In this document: positions 46,120-54,387 of the stretch, piece after piece
Layout: each line of letters begins with the position of its first letter
How positions within the stretch are numbered: the stretch's first letter is position 1
Virus record (IMG/VR): IMGVR_UViG_3300025151_000033
Coordinates: 1-63,787 of that record
DNA length: 63,787 nucleotides
Direction: 5' to 3' (one strand)
From: a virus
The notes under the pieces: generated by a model
The model's input: only the letters and a program-made list of their open reading frames with translations
What the model was told of the DNA's origin: nothing
Databases searched by the model: none
Translations under genes and position numbers: made by a program

Positions 46120-47143
46120 ATTAATGTTTCCGAGAGTAGTATGGGCAGGTTCAACTAAAAATTCGGGATTTGGCACACCAAGAATGGTTGTGAATAATAA
46201 AACAGAATATGCTAATTTTATTAAAGCATATAATAACAAAATGAATGTTTATACTACTGTTTATGATTTCAAACAGTTTAGAGGAAGTAAACAAGTTGAT
46301 GCTTCTGTAATTGTAAATAGAGCATTTTTAGATTTTGATTCTCACGATGAACCTATTGAAAAGTCGTGGGAAGATGTTAAGTTAGTAGTAAAAAAACTTA
46401 TTGACTTAGATTATAGGTTTACTTATTTCTTTAGTGGTAATGGATTTCATGTTTTTGTATATGGAGTTGAAACAAAAGGAATGTCTAATATCCGACCTGT
46501 TCAGGCTTTTTGGAGAGAAGTTCAAAGTTGGACTAAAAATGGAACATTAGATGGAAGAGTAATTCAAACTTCAAGACTTAGAAGAATACCTAATACAGTA
46601 AATATGAATAGCAATAATCATTATTATTGTATTCCTTTATTGATTAGTGATATTGATAAAAGTATTGAAGAAATATTAGAGATGGCTATTACACCAAGAT
46701 TAATACCAAGAGAAGAAAATGGTAATAAATTGGTTAATTGGCCTGATATTAAACCAATTCAATTAGAAGAAGCAGTTATTGATATACCAGAAAGAAAAGG
46801 TTCATTACCTTTGATTCCTTGTTTATATTCTGCTATTATGGTTGAAAATCCTTCTCACGAAGCAAGAGTATATTTAGTTCAATGGTATAGAGATATGTTA
46901 TCATTGGGTAATAGAAATCTTAGTGAAGAAGATAAAAATAAAATTAGTGAAATGATATTTCAAGAAATTGAGAAAATTGCTAAAGAAGATGATGTGTGGA
47001 TTGATTGGGACGCAAATATTACAAGAAAGTCTATTAACTATATTGTTAATGGCGGTTATAATGCACCCCATTGTGATTCAGCATTAATTCCGAAAGGATA
47101 TTGTATTGGGCGTTGTTGGCGTTATCCAACAGGAGATGAATAA
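46097..47143 (+). CDS. Archaeo-eukaryotic primase, PriS-like core with PriL-like Fe-S end
   Basis: 348 residues from ATG 46097 (ATG 46124 also possible). Catalytic FLDFDSHDE (D79, D81), SGNGFHVFV (113-121) and IQTSRLRRIPNTVNM are the AEP motifs. The second half (PLIPCLYSAIM.., SHEARVYLVQWYRDMLSLG, YNAPHCDSALIPKGYCIGRC) has four cysteines and the layout of the PriL iron-sulfur domain. One polypeptide thus combines both subunits, shorter than a PriS-PriL complex. Makes RNA/DNA primers for the viral polymerase. Confidence 0.85.
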   Translation: MLRLKEYELMFPRVVWAGSTKNSGFGTPRMVVNNKTEYANFIKAYNNKMNVYTTVYDFKQFRGSKQVDASVIVNRAFLDFDSHDEPIEKSWEDVKLVVKKLIDLDYRFTYFFSGNGFHVFVYGVETKGMSNIRPVQAFWREVQSWTKNGTLDGRVIQTSRLRRIPNTVNMNSNNHYYCIPLLISDIDKSIEEILEMAITPRLIPREENGNKLVNWPDIKPIQLEEAVIDIPERKGSLPLIPCLYSAIMVENPSHEARVYLVQWYRDMLSLGNRNLSEEDKNKISEMIFQEIEKIAKEDDVWIDWDANITRKSINYIVNGGYNAPHCDSALIPKGYCIGRCWRYPTGDE

Positions 47144-47144
47144 A

Positions 47145-47261
47145 ATGAAAATTATTATGCAAACAAAATTATATGAATTTGGCTTTTGGGCTACAGAAGA
47201 ACAAAGATACCATTTACAAACTAAATTAACCGATTGGGGTCTTAAAGATGCTAACGATTGA
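47145..47261 (+). CDS. Small unknown protein
   Basis: 38 residues (MKIIMQTKLYEFGFWATEEQRYHLQTKLTDWGLKDAND). Overlaps the nuclease start by 14 nt. Coding-like composition; unknown. Confidence 0.5.
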   Translation: MKIIMQTKLYEFGFWATEEQRYHLQTKLTDWGLKDAND

Positions 47262-47937
47262 CTCAAGAGAAAAGTCAGTCTTAACAAAATTAGTTGAGAT
47301 GTATTGTCGTAATCTAAATATTACTACTGAAAAGAAGTGGTTGGAAGTTGGAGATTATGTTATAGGAAATGTATGTTTTGAAGCAAAAAGCGCACAGGAC
47401 TTTTTACAATCTTTATTAAATAAAAGATTATGGAATCAATTAGATAATATGGATAGAACCTATGAGATTAATATTGTATTAATTTATGGTAATATGGATG
47501 AAGCAATTAGAACAGTTAGTTCTAAATTTGGTAAAGATATGCCAATAGAAGCAAGGCTTACTTTATTGAATAATAAGTTTATGGGAGGAATAGGAAGGAT
47601 TGCATTAGATACTGATGCTAAACCTATATTTGTTCCTAATGAATCAATTGCGGCAAAGTTAATTGCTTCAATTGCTAAAATGCAACCTGTTGATAGACCC
47701 GCTATTGCACCTGCATTAGTTAAAAGAATATCAACAGATGACATGAGATTAGATACATTAACTACCATTAAAGGAGTTAGTGAAAAGAAAGCAAAGGATT
47801 TATTGAAAACCTTTGGGTCTATTATGGAAATAGGCGAATGTAAGTTAGAAGAATTAACTTACTTAGATGGAATAGGAGAAACTATTGCAGAAAGAATTTT
47901 AGATGTTTTACATAGTGAAGAAAAGGTGGTTGAATAA
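47248..47937 (+). CDS. XPF/Hef-type structure-specific nuclease (ERCC4 domain plus HhH)
   Basis: 229 residues. LTIDSREKS at the start, then V-G35-D36-YVIGNVCF-E45-A-K47-SAQ-D51, the GDx(n)ExKx3D active site of ERCC4 nucleases (Arg of ERK replaced by Ala). A C-terminal double helix-hairpin-helix (about 165-225; IKGVSEKKAKDLLKTFGS and LDGIGETIAERIL). Cleaves branched DNA or flaps in replication and repair. No helicase domain, as in crenarchaeal XPF. Confidence 0.88.
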   Translation: MLTIDSREKSVLTKLVEMYCRNLNITTEKKWLEVGDYVIGNVCFEAKSAQDFLQSLLNKRLWNQLDNMDRTYEINIVLIYGNMDEAIRTVSSKFGKDMPIEARLTLLNNKFMGGIGRIALDTDAKPIFVPNESIAAKLIASIAKMQPVDRPAIAPALVKRISTDDMRLDTLTTIKGVSEKKAKDLLKTFGSIMEIGECKLEELTYLDGIGETIAERILDVLHSEEKVVE

Positions 47938-47938
47938 T

Positions 47939-49408
47939 ATGGATAGAGATGAAACTTTTATTGATTTAGATGATGTTGAAGATATTGCAGAACAAATTGA
48001 AGCGTTAGGAGAAGTGCCGAGTAGCAACTTAGAAGAATATCCTTATTTGCTTAGAGAATGGATTAAGTCTGCAAGTGAAGTTTCAACAAAAAATGAAGTT
48101 CCTTGTGCTTTAGGATTCATTTCATTACTTAGCACTATTTGTAGTGATATTGTTGCAGTTAAATTTAAGAGAAATGTTGAAGATTGTAGGATTCATTTTT
48201 GTTGGATTCAAACTACAGGTTCAGGTAAATCAACATTATTTAATTTTCTCGGTCCTGTATTAAAAGGAGTTTATACCAGAATTAATGCAATTGAAGCAAA
48301 TAAAGAATATGACTTAGTTGATGTAAAGGATTTCACTACTCCTGCATTAATTGGAAGTGTTAAAGAAGATGGAAGAGATGATGACGGAAATACTCAATAT
48401 GCACCTATTGATGGTCTATTGAAAGGTTCAGGATTAGTTGCTTTTGATGAGTTTGAGAATGTTGGAGTATTTAAGGCTCATACACATAAAGAAGGTTTAG
48501 TTGGACATTTGAATACTATGATGAATACTCTTTGGGGTCAAAATTACAAAATTAAAAAGAAATTGACACAAGGACCAATTATTGAATGTGATGCTCGTAG
48601 GGCTATTTATGCTACAACTTATCCACCAAAGAATCTTCAAGATATTATTGCTGATACAGGTTTATTGCAAAGAATGGTTTTATTCGTTAGAGAAACTACT
48701 GATGATGAAAAAGACCAAATGATGATGAATCTAATTGATGCAATTGGAGAAGATGAAGATATTGAAACACCTATTGAGCGTTTTAGTGATGCTTTGTTTA
48801 AGACTTACACTACATTAAAAGAAAGACAACTTGAATTGATACAAGATAATCCTACTTGGTCTGAATTACAAGTAGCGATGAAAATTGTTGAGTTTAGTCC
48901 AGCAGTTAAAGATTTGATGAAGTATGAATATTATAACATGACCGAGTTCTTGAGGGGAGTTAGAGCCGAAGTAAAAGAAACAACCGATAAATTTACTGCT
49001 CGTCTTTTTGTAAATTTAACTAAGTTATCTGTGTTGATGTGTATTATGGAAGCACCTTCTATTCCTAAAGAAGATAGATTTACTGTTCAAGCAAGAAATG
49101 TTCGTCAAGCGGCTAAATTGATTAGACAATGTTATATAGCCCTCGTATCATGGCTTGATGTAGCCCTGCGAGAGCGTAGGCAATCAATTGTTGAATTAGC
49201 GGGAATTAATCATTGGAAAACTGCATTTGAAGAAACAAAGAAAGATGAAGATGGTTTTGTTCTTAAAACTAATTTAATAAATACTTTTATGAAAATTGCA
49301 AATGTCGCAAGACCAACTGCTTTTAGAAAATATAAGAAAATTGCTTCTATGTTTGAGGAAAAGAAAAAGGGTGTATCTCCGTATTTGAAATGGAAGGTGA
49401 ATGAATAA
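47939..49408 (+). CDS. Replicative-helicase-like P-loop ATPase (DUF3987/MCM-like)
   Basis: 489 residues from ATG 47939. Walker A TTGSGKST (92-99), Walker B LVAFDEFEN (166-174), a sensor-like YATTYPP, and a candidate arginine finger in DTGLLQRMV. The N-terminal 80 residues resemble the lead-in of DUF3987-type phage helicase/primase ATPases; the C-terminal 200 residues are helical with a winged-helix-like end (LINTFMKIANVARPTAFRKYKKI). With primase, polymerase and clamp genes beside it, a replicative helicase is the most likely role. Confidence 0.7.
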   Translation: MDRDETFIDLDDVEDIAEQIEALGEVPSSNLEEYPYLLREWIKSASEVSTKNEVPCALGFISLLSTICSDIVAVKFKRNVEDCRIHFCWIQTTGSGKSTLFNFLGPVLKGVYTRINAIEANKEYDLVDVKDFTTPALIGSVKEDGRDDDGNTQYAPIDGLLKGSGLVAFDEFENVGVFKAHTHKEGLVGHLNTMMNTLWGQNYKIKKKLTQGPIIECDARRAIYATTYPPKNLQDIIADTGLLQRMVLFVRETTDDEKDQMMMNLIDAIGEDEDIETPIERFSDALFKTYTTLKERQLELIQDNPTWSELQVAMKIVEFSPAVKDLMKYEYYNMTEFLRGVRAEVKETTDKFTARLFVNLTKLSVLMCIMEAPSIPKEDRFTVQARNVRQAAKLIRQCYIALVSWLDVALRERRQSIVELAGINHWKTAFEETKKDEDGFVLKTNLINTFMKIANVARPTAFRKYKKIASMFEEKKKGVSPYLKWKVNE

Positions 49409-49641
49409 TGAAATATGAAACTGAGTTTTTAGTGTTTGATGTAAGTAAAGGACCAAAAATAATTGTTGAGAATTTAAATTCTTATGGGCAAGATGGTTGG
49501 GAATTAAAGTCAATGATTAATGTTGCAGGTGAAAAACTTGTTGCATTTTTACAAAGACAAACTGATGTTGAAACACCTAAAGATAAACAGACTGAAAGAC
49601 TAAAGAATCTATGGTCTGGAAATGGTGAAAAGGATGAATAA
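49408..49641 (+). CDS. DUF4177-like small protein
   Basis: 77 residues. YETEFLVFD...IVENLNSYGQDGWELKSMINVAGEKLVAFLQR follows the DUF4177 pattern (LN-YG-xGWEL). Function of the family unknown. Overlaps the helicase stop and the next start. Confidence 0.7.
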   Translation: MKYETEFLVFDVSKGPKIIVENLNSYGQDGWELKSMINVAGEKLVAFLQRQTDVETPKDKQTERLKNLWSGNGEKDE

Positions 49642-50230
49642 TGTTTTGGCAATTGATATTGAAACTAAAAATCTTTCACATGAGATTGGCGGTTGGGGTA
49701 ATACCCATATGTTCTTAGTTTCAACAGTTTGCACACATGATGGTAATATATCAAAAGCATATGTTGAAGATAACATAATTGATTCAATTGAAAAAACACA
49801 GTATGAAGTATTTCCACTATCACAATTAAAATACGACTTAGACGACCATTTTGAAAAAGGAGGATTATTATTGGGTCATAATATTGGTGCATTTGATTTG
49901 CCTGTATTAAGAGATTCAATGGATATTTTTTGTATCACTAAATATATTAAAAATGAACAATATATAGATACAAGTAAATATTTAGTTAAAGAGTATGGTG
50001 AAAGATTTTCATTAGAAAACTTAGTGAATCATAACTTTGGTGAAACAAAACAATTAGAGAGTATTCAAGCACCTGCTTTATGGAAACAACAAGAATATCA
50101 AACAGTAGTTGATTATTGCGTTGATGATTGTAAATTAGTTTACAAATTGTGGAAAAGAGGAAAAGATAATCTTATTGATGCGTTTAGCATAGAAAAGGAA
50201 GAAGTAGTGAAAATGGAGGTGAATTGGTAA
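49634..50230 (+). CDS. DEDD-family 3'-5' exonuclease (RNase H fold)
   Basis: 198 residues from ATG 49634 (MNNVLAIDIETKNL), with GGTGA 8 nt upstream. Exo I D8-E10, Exo II GHNIGAFDLPVL (about 81-92), Exo III YCVDDCKLVYKL (about 161-172). Resembles the detached PolB-type exonuclease domain. Could proofread or process DNA ends. Polymerase here already has its own exonuclease. Confidence 0.8.
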   Translation: MNNVLAIDIETKNLSHEIGGWGNTHMFLVSTVCTHDGNISKAYVEDNIIDSIEKTQYEVFPLSQLKYDLDDHFEKGGLLLGHNIGAFDLPVLRDSMDIFCITKYIKNEQYIDTSKYLVKEYGERFSLENLVNHNFGETKQLESIQAPALWKQQEYQTVVDYCVDDCKLVYKLWKRGKDNLIDAFSIEKEEVVKMEVNW

Positions 50231-50388
50231 TGGCATTAAGCACGGCAGAAGTATTTGGTTGGGTTTTCTTTTTACTAATTATTACTATACTATTCTTTGC
50301 GGCTTTTGGCGGTTCAACCGTCACAGAAGAGTCTATTGAAGAATATATAGAACAACTAATGAAAGATGACAAAAACAACAATAGATAG
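50230..50388 (+). CDS. Small membrane protein
   Basis: 52 residues. Residues 10-27 (GWVFFLLIITILFFAAFG) form one membrane helix, followed by an acidic cytoplasmic or external tail (TVTEESIEEYIEQLMKDDK). Overlaps the exonuclease stop. Unknown. Confidence 0.55.
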   Translation: MALSTAEVFGWVFFLLIITILFFAAFGGSTVTEESIEEYIEQLMKDDKNNNR

Positions 50389-50396
50389 GTGAAATT

Positions 50397-50558
50397 ATGG
50401 CTTTGCGAGAACAATGTCCTTTTTGTGGCATTCATACGATACCTAAGAGAATCTTAGGTTTTTATGTAGGTTCAAGCGATAGCCTTAAAATATGGGAATG
50501 TAGGGAATGTTCTTCTCTATGGTCTGAAAAATTGGGGGAAAGAGAGTTATTGGTTTAA
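50397..50558 (+). CDS. Zinc-ribbon microprotein, last gene of the plus-strand array
   Basis: 53 residues (MALREQCPFCGIHTIPKRILGFYVGSSDSLKIWECRECSSLW...). CPFC (7-10) and CREC (36-39) form a zinc ribbon. Followed by a long T-rich terminator. Unknown. Confidence 0.6.
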   Translation: MALREQCPFCGIHTIPKRILGFYVGSSDSLKIWECRECSSLWSEKLGERELLV

Positions 50559-50570
50559 TCGCCAATAGCC

Positions 50571-50604
50571 CTTTTTCTCCCTTTTTTTATTTTTTATTTT
50601 TTTT
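50571..50604 (+). terminator. T-rich terminator of the plus-strand array
   Basis: CTTTTTCTCCCTTTTTTTATTTTTTATTTTTTTT: several T5-T8 runs, sufficient for intrinsic termination by archaeal RNA polymerase. Confidence 0.7.
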
Positions 50605-50613
50605 CAAAAAAAA

Positions 50614-50790
50614 TTTTTTTCAGCCCCTTGCGGATTCGCTCAATCGGGCGGTTGGGGTGGCTCAAATCATGTCCGTATAGAGCCGTAGCGTAGCCTGTAT
50701 GCCCCGTTTTTGATTAGGTGCATATCGGGAGGGGGCGGGGTGGTGAATCGCTCACAATCGCCCCGTATCAAATCCTGTTCATAGGGTTAA
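50614..50790 (-). ncRNA. Candidate minus-strand ncRNA in the convergent gap
   Basis: On the minus strand a TATA box (GTATATAAAG, about 50811-50820) is followed at 25-30 nt by a GC-rich, frame-poor tract of about 160 nt, ending at a T8 run (50606-50613). The tract has a GTGA-GCGAT-TCAC hairpin and two near-repeats (GATTGTGAGCGATTC and GATTGAGCGAATCC). Longest ATG frame is 18 codons. Promoter, body and terminator make a complete RNA gene. No known family recognised. Confidence 0.45.
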
Positions 50791-50810
50791 AAAATTAATA
50801 TTTTTGGGTT

Positions 50811-50820
50811 CTTTATATAC
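50811..50820 (-). promoter_or_regulatory. TATA box of the candidate ncRNA
   Basis: Minus-strand GTATATAAAG, just downstream of the last leftward tail gene (stop at 50847). No minus-strand protein gene follows within 40 kb, so it most likely serves the ncRNA. Confidence 0.45.
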
Positions 50821-50846
50821 TGTCGGCAGGGGGATTTTGCTAACTT

Positions 50847-51815
50847 TCAGCCCATTTGAATTGGAATATAAATATTATTTCCGTTAAATTGATTTGCTAA
50901 AATATCATAAGTTGCTAAAGGTGCATTTGGGGAATTATCATGAATTGTTAATGTAGTAATTGAAATAAAACCTGTTTGTCCTGTTTGTCCGTGTATTGAT
51001 GTTCCATCATAAGCCCACGCATTTATATTTGGGGCTTGTGGTTGAGTATAACCTAAACCAATTGCAAATTGAGGATTACCTATATTTGAACCTTGACTAT
51101 AATCAGGCATATAATCAGGGAATTTTGGTGAATGTAAACCTGCCATTATTAAATTATTGTAAAAAGTTACAGTAGGATTTTGATTTACAGGAAAACATAC
51201 AACAGTAAAATATCTATTTGCCATAGCATTTTGAGATGATAATTGAGCCAATTCAGGAAACATACCACCAGAACCATTTTGAAATACAAAAAATGGTATA
51301 TCTAAAATATTAATTAATCCACTACTAAAAGAACCAATATCAACTTCCCAACCAATCTCTAAATACCACATATTAGCCCCTTTAATATTAATTGTTAAAC
51401 CACTAACATCAATATCAAGATAAAAATTGTAATATCCTACTAAAGTGTCAGTATAATTTCCTGAAAAAATTTGTGGATATACCTGAGAAGGGTCGCCAAT
51501 TCCTCCTAAATTATATACAGGATATAAAATATTATTAGGAGTTAATAATCTATTTGCAGGAGTATCTTCAGCATAATTAATATTTGTAGGTGTTGATACT
51601 GCGGGATAATTACTAAATGGTGGAACTGTTGAACCAAAAGGTGCAGGATTATTAGTATAAACTTCTAAATCAACTGCACTTGATTCTTGATGAATTTGAA
51701 TATTATTCAATTGTGCAAATAAACCAACAATTGCGCCAGGACCACCACCGCCACCACCGCCAACACCGCCTAAAGACTTCAAACTTGCAGTAGTGGCTAA
51801 AGATATATTTCCCAT
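50847..51815 (-). CDS. Tail fibre/adhesin-like protein with poly-Gly linker
   Basis: 322 residues. Residues 15-27 are GGVGGGGGGGPG, a flexible hinge; the rest is Asn/Pro/Gly/Tyr-rich and beta-like (YYNFYLDIDVSGLTINIKGANMWYLEIGW). Last gene of the tail operon, a usual place for receptor-binding proteins. Function inferred from composition and position. No catalytic motif seen. Confidence 0.6.
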   Translation of the reverse strand: MGNISLATTASLKSLGGVGGGGGGGPGAIVGLFAQLNNIQIHQESSAVDLEVYTNNPAPFGSTVPPFSNYPAVSTPTNINYAEDTPANRLLTPNNILYPVYNLGGIGDPSQVYPQIFSGNYTDTLVGYYNFYLDIDVSGLTINIKGANMWYLEIGWEVDIGSFSSGLINILDIPFFVFQNGSGGMFPELAQLSSQNAMANRYFTVVCFPVNQNPTVTFYNNLIMAGLHSPKFPDYMPDYSQGSNIGNPQFAIGLGYTQPQAPNINAWAYDGTSIHGQTGQTGFISITTLTIHDNSPNAPLATYDILANQFNGNNIYIPIQMG

Positions 51816-51819
51816 TTAA

Positions 51820-53988
51820 TCACCCAATTATTGACCAAATATTGTTACCGAGATAAGTAAATGTTTTAGCACTTCCAGCAATAGTATTTGTATTAGTAGC
51901 CGTTCCATCAGTTAATGATTGTGAGCCTTGACAAGATACAGTTAATGAAGAAGCAGGGCTTAACAATTGAAATAGATATTGTGTGCCTAATTGAGCATTT
52001 GATGGTAAAGTGAATGTTATTCCATTTTGCCCTACAAAATAGTGCATTCCTGAAAATACAGGACTTAAATATACAGTTGCAGGATAACCTGAAGTAATAT
52101 AAGTTGTATGTGCTAATCCTCCGCTATTGTCATTTAATAGAATCCAAGTTGGATTTGCAGAATGTCCTTGACTTCCCCAATCATTATAATTAGCCTCACT
52201 TTCTAATCCATAAGAAACAGGCATTACTGTAATAGTTTCCATAGGGCGAAGTATTATAGCACTTGTCATATTATCTGGAACAGTTGGTGAAGGTAAGTTT
52301 GCGACATTTAATAGACTTTTAAGTGATACAACTCTATTAGAAACATATGCAAAATTATTACCTCTATTTTCATTACCACCTTCAATAACTCCTTCAAGAA
52401 CACTTACACCGTCATATCCATGATGCTTACAAATAACTACTACATTGGTATGTCTATTTACATTTTTAATTGTATAAAGTAATCCCGCAGTTGCTTCCAT
52501 AGCAGGAGGTAATGCAGTAAATAATACTGAACCACCAAAAACATCGTTTGCAGGTGATAATATGCTAAAACCTTCCCATATTTCATCATTGTAAGTATTA
52601 ACTGTTGGACTTTGATGACCGCCCGTTCCAACAGGTGAATAAGCAGATAAATCGTGAGTATATGATTCACTACCAATTAAATGAACATGATGTGCTAAAT
52701 TTAATGGAGTTGCTAAAGCATCAGTCCACAAAATATGACCACATTGATTATTTGTTCCAAGTGTTGCGGCAAATCCTACTGATTTTTCAGTTGATTTACT
52801 TTTACTTATATGTATTCCATTATCTGCATTTAATTTAACTCCCATATTAACTGAAGTTCCTGCGCTAAATGTAATAGAAGAAGTGCCTAATGAGTCTTGA
52901 ATTGTATTATTTACTGATTTCAATATTCCGACAGAAACAAGACCTGCAACTGCACCAATTAAAACTGTTCCTGCATAATTAGCAAAATTAACTGTTCCTG
53001 AAACTGTGGCTTGATTTAGAATATCTGCACTAAGACCTGCACCACCAGACTTTTGTATATTACCACCGAATATAAAATTATTAGTTAATGTTGCATCTCC
53101 ACTTTCAGTTATTTCAAATACTGAACCATTAGCCCCATTTCTAAATTGATAAATAGATGTATGGGGAGTAGTGCTTTCATCATAATCAACTCTAAAGATT
53201 AAACTATCTGTTGAAGAAAGATATGTTGAATATAAATGAGCCGCAGTTAAATTACCTGTTATAGTGGTATTGCCACCTACTGCTAAATCATTTTCAATTG
53301 TAGCATTACCTTCTCCTGTAATTGAAAATTGAGTTTGTGGACTTCCTGCATTATCTGTAATCTTAAATATGTCAGTAGCAGAAGTTCCAGGTAATTTAAA
53401 TTCAAAATCACCCACACTTGTAAATAATGCTTTAGTTGCATTTGCAGTAATAGTTAATGCTTCATTATAAATGTTTGAATTAGAATATCCTAAACTTAAA
53501 GATTTTGAAAGAGTCTTTGAAGTTAAATATTGAATTTCTCTTGAGTTGATATTAGTTTGCCCTGTTTCAATTCTAATCATGGCAATTGGTATATCTCCAT
53601 CTTCAGGAGAAGCACCAACAGGCGTTGAAGAACCTAAAGCAGAAGTTCCTCGTATTTGTAGTGCATTAGAAGAATCTAAAACTAACATGACATAATAATC
53701 ACCATTTGAAGTAGCAGTTGCAGTTGCTTTAGTTACTGTTGTTTGTGTAAAAGTTGAAAATAAACCATTTCTGAAATATCCTCCATTAGATACAGTATAA
53801 ACAGTTTCAGTATCTCCGCCTGTTCCTACTGCTTGTGAAACATCAAACCCATAAGCGACATAAGAACCTTGAGTCATAATATTCAATGCTTTAATAATAC
53901 CTGAATGTATTGCATCTTGATTATCAATTAAATGGTCATTTACTCCAGGATTTAACTTTAATGATGAAATATAACCTTGATTACCCAT
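51820..53988 (-). CDS. Long tail fibre protein
   Basis: 722 residues from ATG 53988, with GGAGGTTGAG upstream. The N-terminal 120 residues look like a baseplate-binding and collar domain (HLIDNQDAIHSGIIKALN, GGDTETVYTVSNGG). A repeat region of the type NDLAVGGNTTITGNLTAAHLYS and ENDLAVGG/TNNFIFGG (about 180-300) is typical of trimeric phage tail fibres. The C-terminus is Gly/Ser/Thr-rich. Binds the host surface, probably by the distal end. Confidence 0.75.
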   Translation of the reverse strand: MGNQGYISSLKLNPGVNDHLIDNQDAIHSGIIKALNIMTQGSYVAYGFDVSQAVGTGGDTETVYTVSNGGYFRNGLFSTFTQTTVTKATATATSNGDYYVMLVLDSSNALQIRGTSALGSSTPVGASPEDGDIPIAMIRIETGQTNINSREIQYLTSKTLSKSLSLGYSNSNIYNEALTITANATKALFTSVGDFEFKLPGTSATDIFKITDNAGSPQTQFSITGEGNATIENDLAVGGNTTITGNLTAAHLYSTYLSSTDSLIFRVDYDESTTPHTSIYQFRNGANGSVFEITESGDATLTNNFIFGGNIQKSGGAGLSADILNQATVSGTVNFANYAGTVLIGAVAGLVSVGILKSVNNTIQDSLGTSSITFSAGTSVNMGVKLNADNGIHISKSKSTEKSVGFAATLGTNNQCGHILWTDALATPLNLAHHVHLIGSESYTHDLSAYSPVGTGGHQSPTVNTYNDEIWEGFSILSPANDVFGGSVLFTALPPAMEATAGLLYTIKNVNRHTNVVVICKHHGYDGVSVLEGVIEGGNENRGNNFAYVSNRVVSLKSLLNVANLPSPTVPDNMTSAIILRPMETITVMPVSYGLESEANYNDWGSQGHSANPTWILLNDNSGGLAHTTYITSGYPATVYLSPVFSGMHYFVGQNGITFTLPSNAQLGTQYLFQLLSPASSLTVSCQGSQSLTDGTATNTNTIAGSAKTFTYLGNNIWSIIG

Positions 53989-53989
53989 A

Positions 53990-54382
53990 TTACTCAACCT
54001 CCATTACAAAAGTAAAAGTGACGCTATCATTTGATGCTATCGGACCAATACTATTAAAGTTTACCCTTGATAATAACTTGTCATTCATTTGTTCCCTATA
54101 TGCTGATAAAATATCTCCTGATGATGGAACTACACTTAAACCACTAAATAATCCTAATTCACTAATATTAGTTCCATTAATATCAGAACCACTAAATGTA
54201 ACTTCATAAATAACTTGGTTATTTAACACCGTTACACTTGAAGCAGTTTTTTTACCTGTAATGGCATTATCTAATTTTTTCTGTCTTGCACTTGTATCAT
54301 CTGAACCGTTGCCTAATTGTATTTCATCAAAAATTATGGCTATCATTCTTGCTAATGCTTTCTTTCCATCTTCAACTATCAT
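53990..54382 (-). CDS. Baseplate/tail-fibre-connector-like protein
   Basis: 130 residues from ATG 54382 (MIVEDGKKALARM). GNGSDDTSARQKKLDNAI and NISELGLFSG...LSRVNF resemble phage proteins that join fibres to the baseplate (pattern 'sELGLF...l..R..f.pi'). Between tail hub and fibre genes, as expected. Short beta-rich protein. Confidence 0.65.
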   Translation of the reverse strand: MIVEDGKKALARMIAIIFDEIQLGNGSDDTSARQKKLDNAITGKKTASSVTVLNNQVIYEVTFSGSDINGTNISELGLFSGLSVVPSSGDILSAYREQMNDKLLSRVNFNSIGPIASNDSVTFTFVMEVE

Positions 54383-54387
54383 TTTTA

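Noticed and set aside
52605-52838. Plus-strand frames inside the tail genes (and similar frames elsewhere)
   Set aside because: They lie fully within larger minus-strand genes, lack ribosome-binding sites and have Leu/His/Tyr-rich shadow composition.
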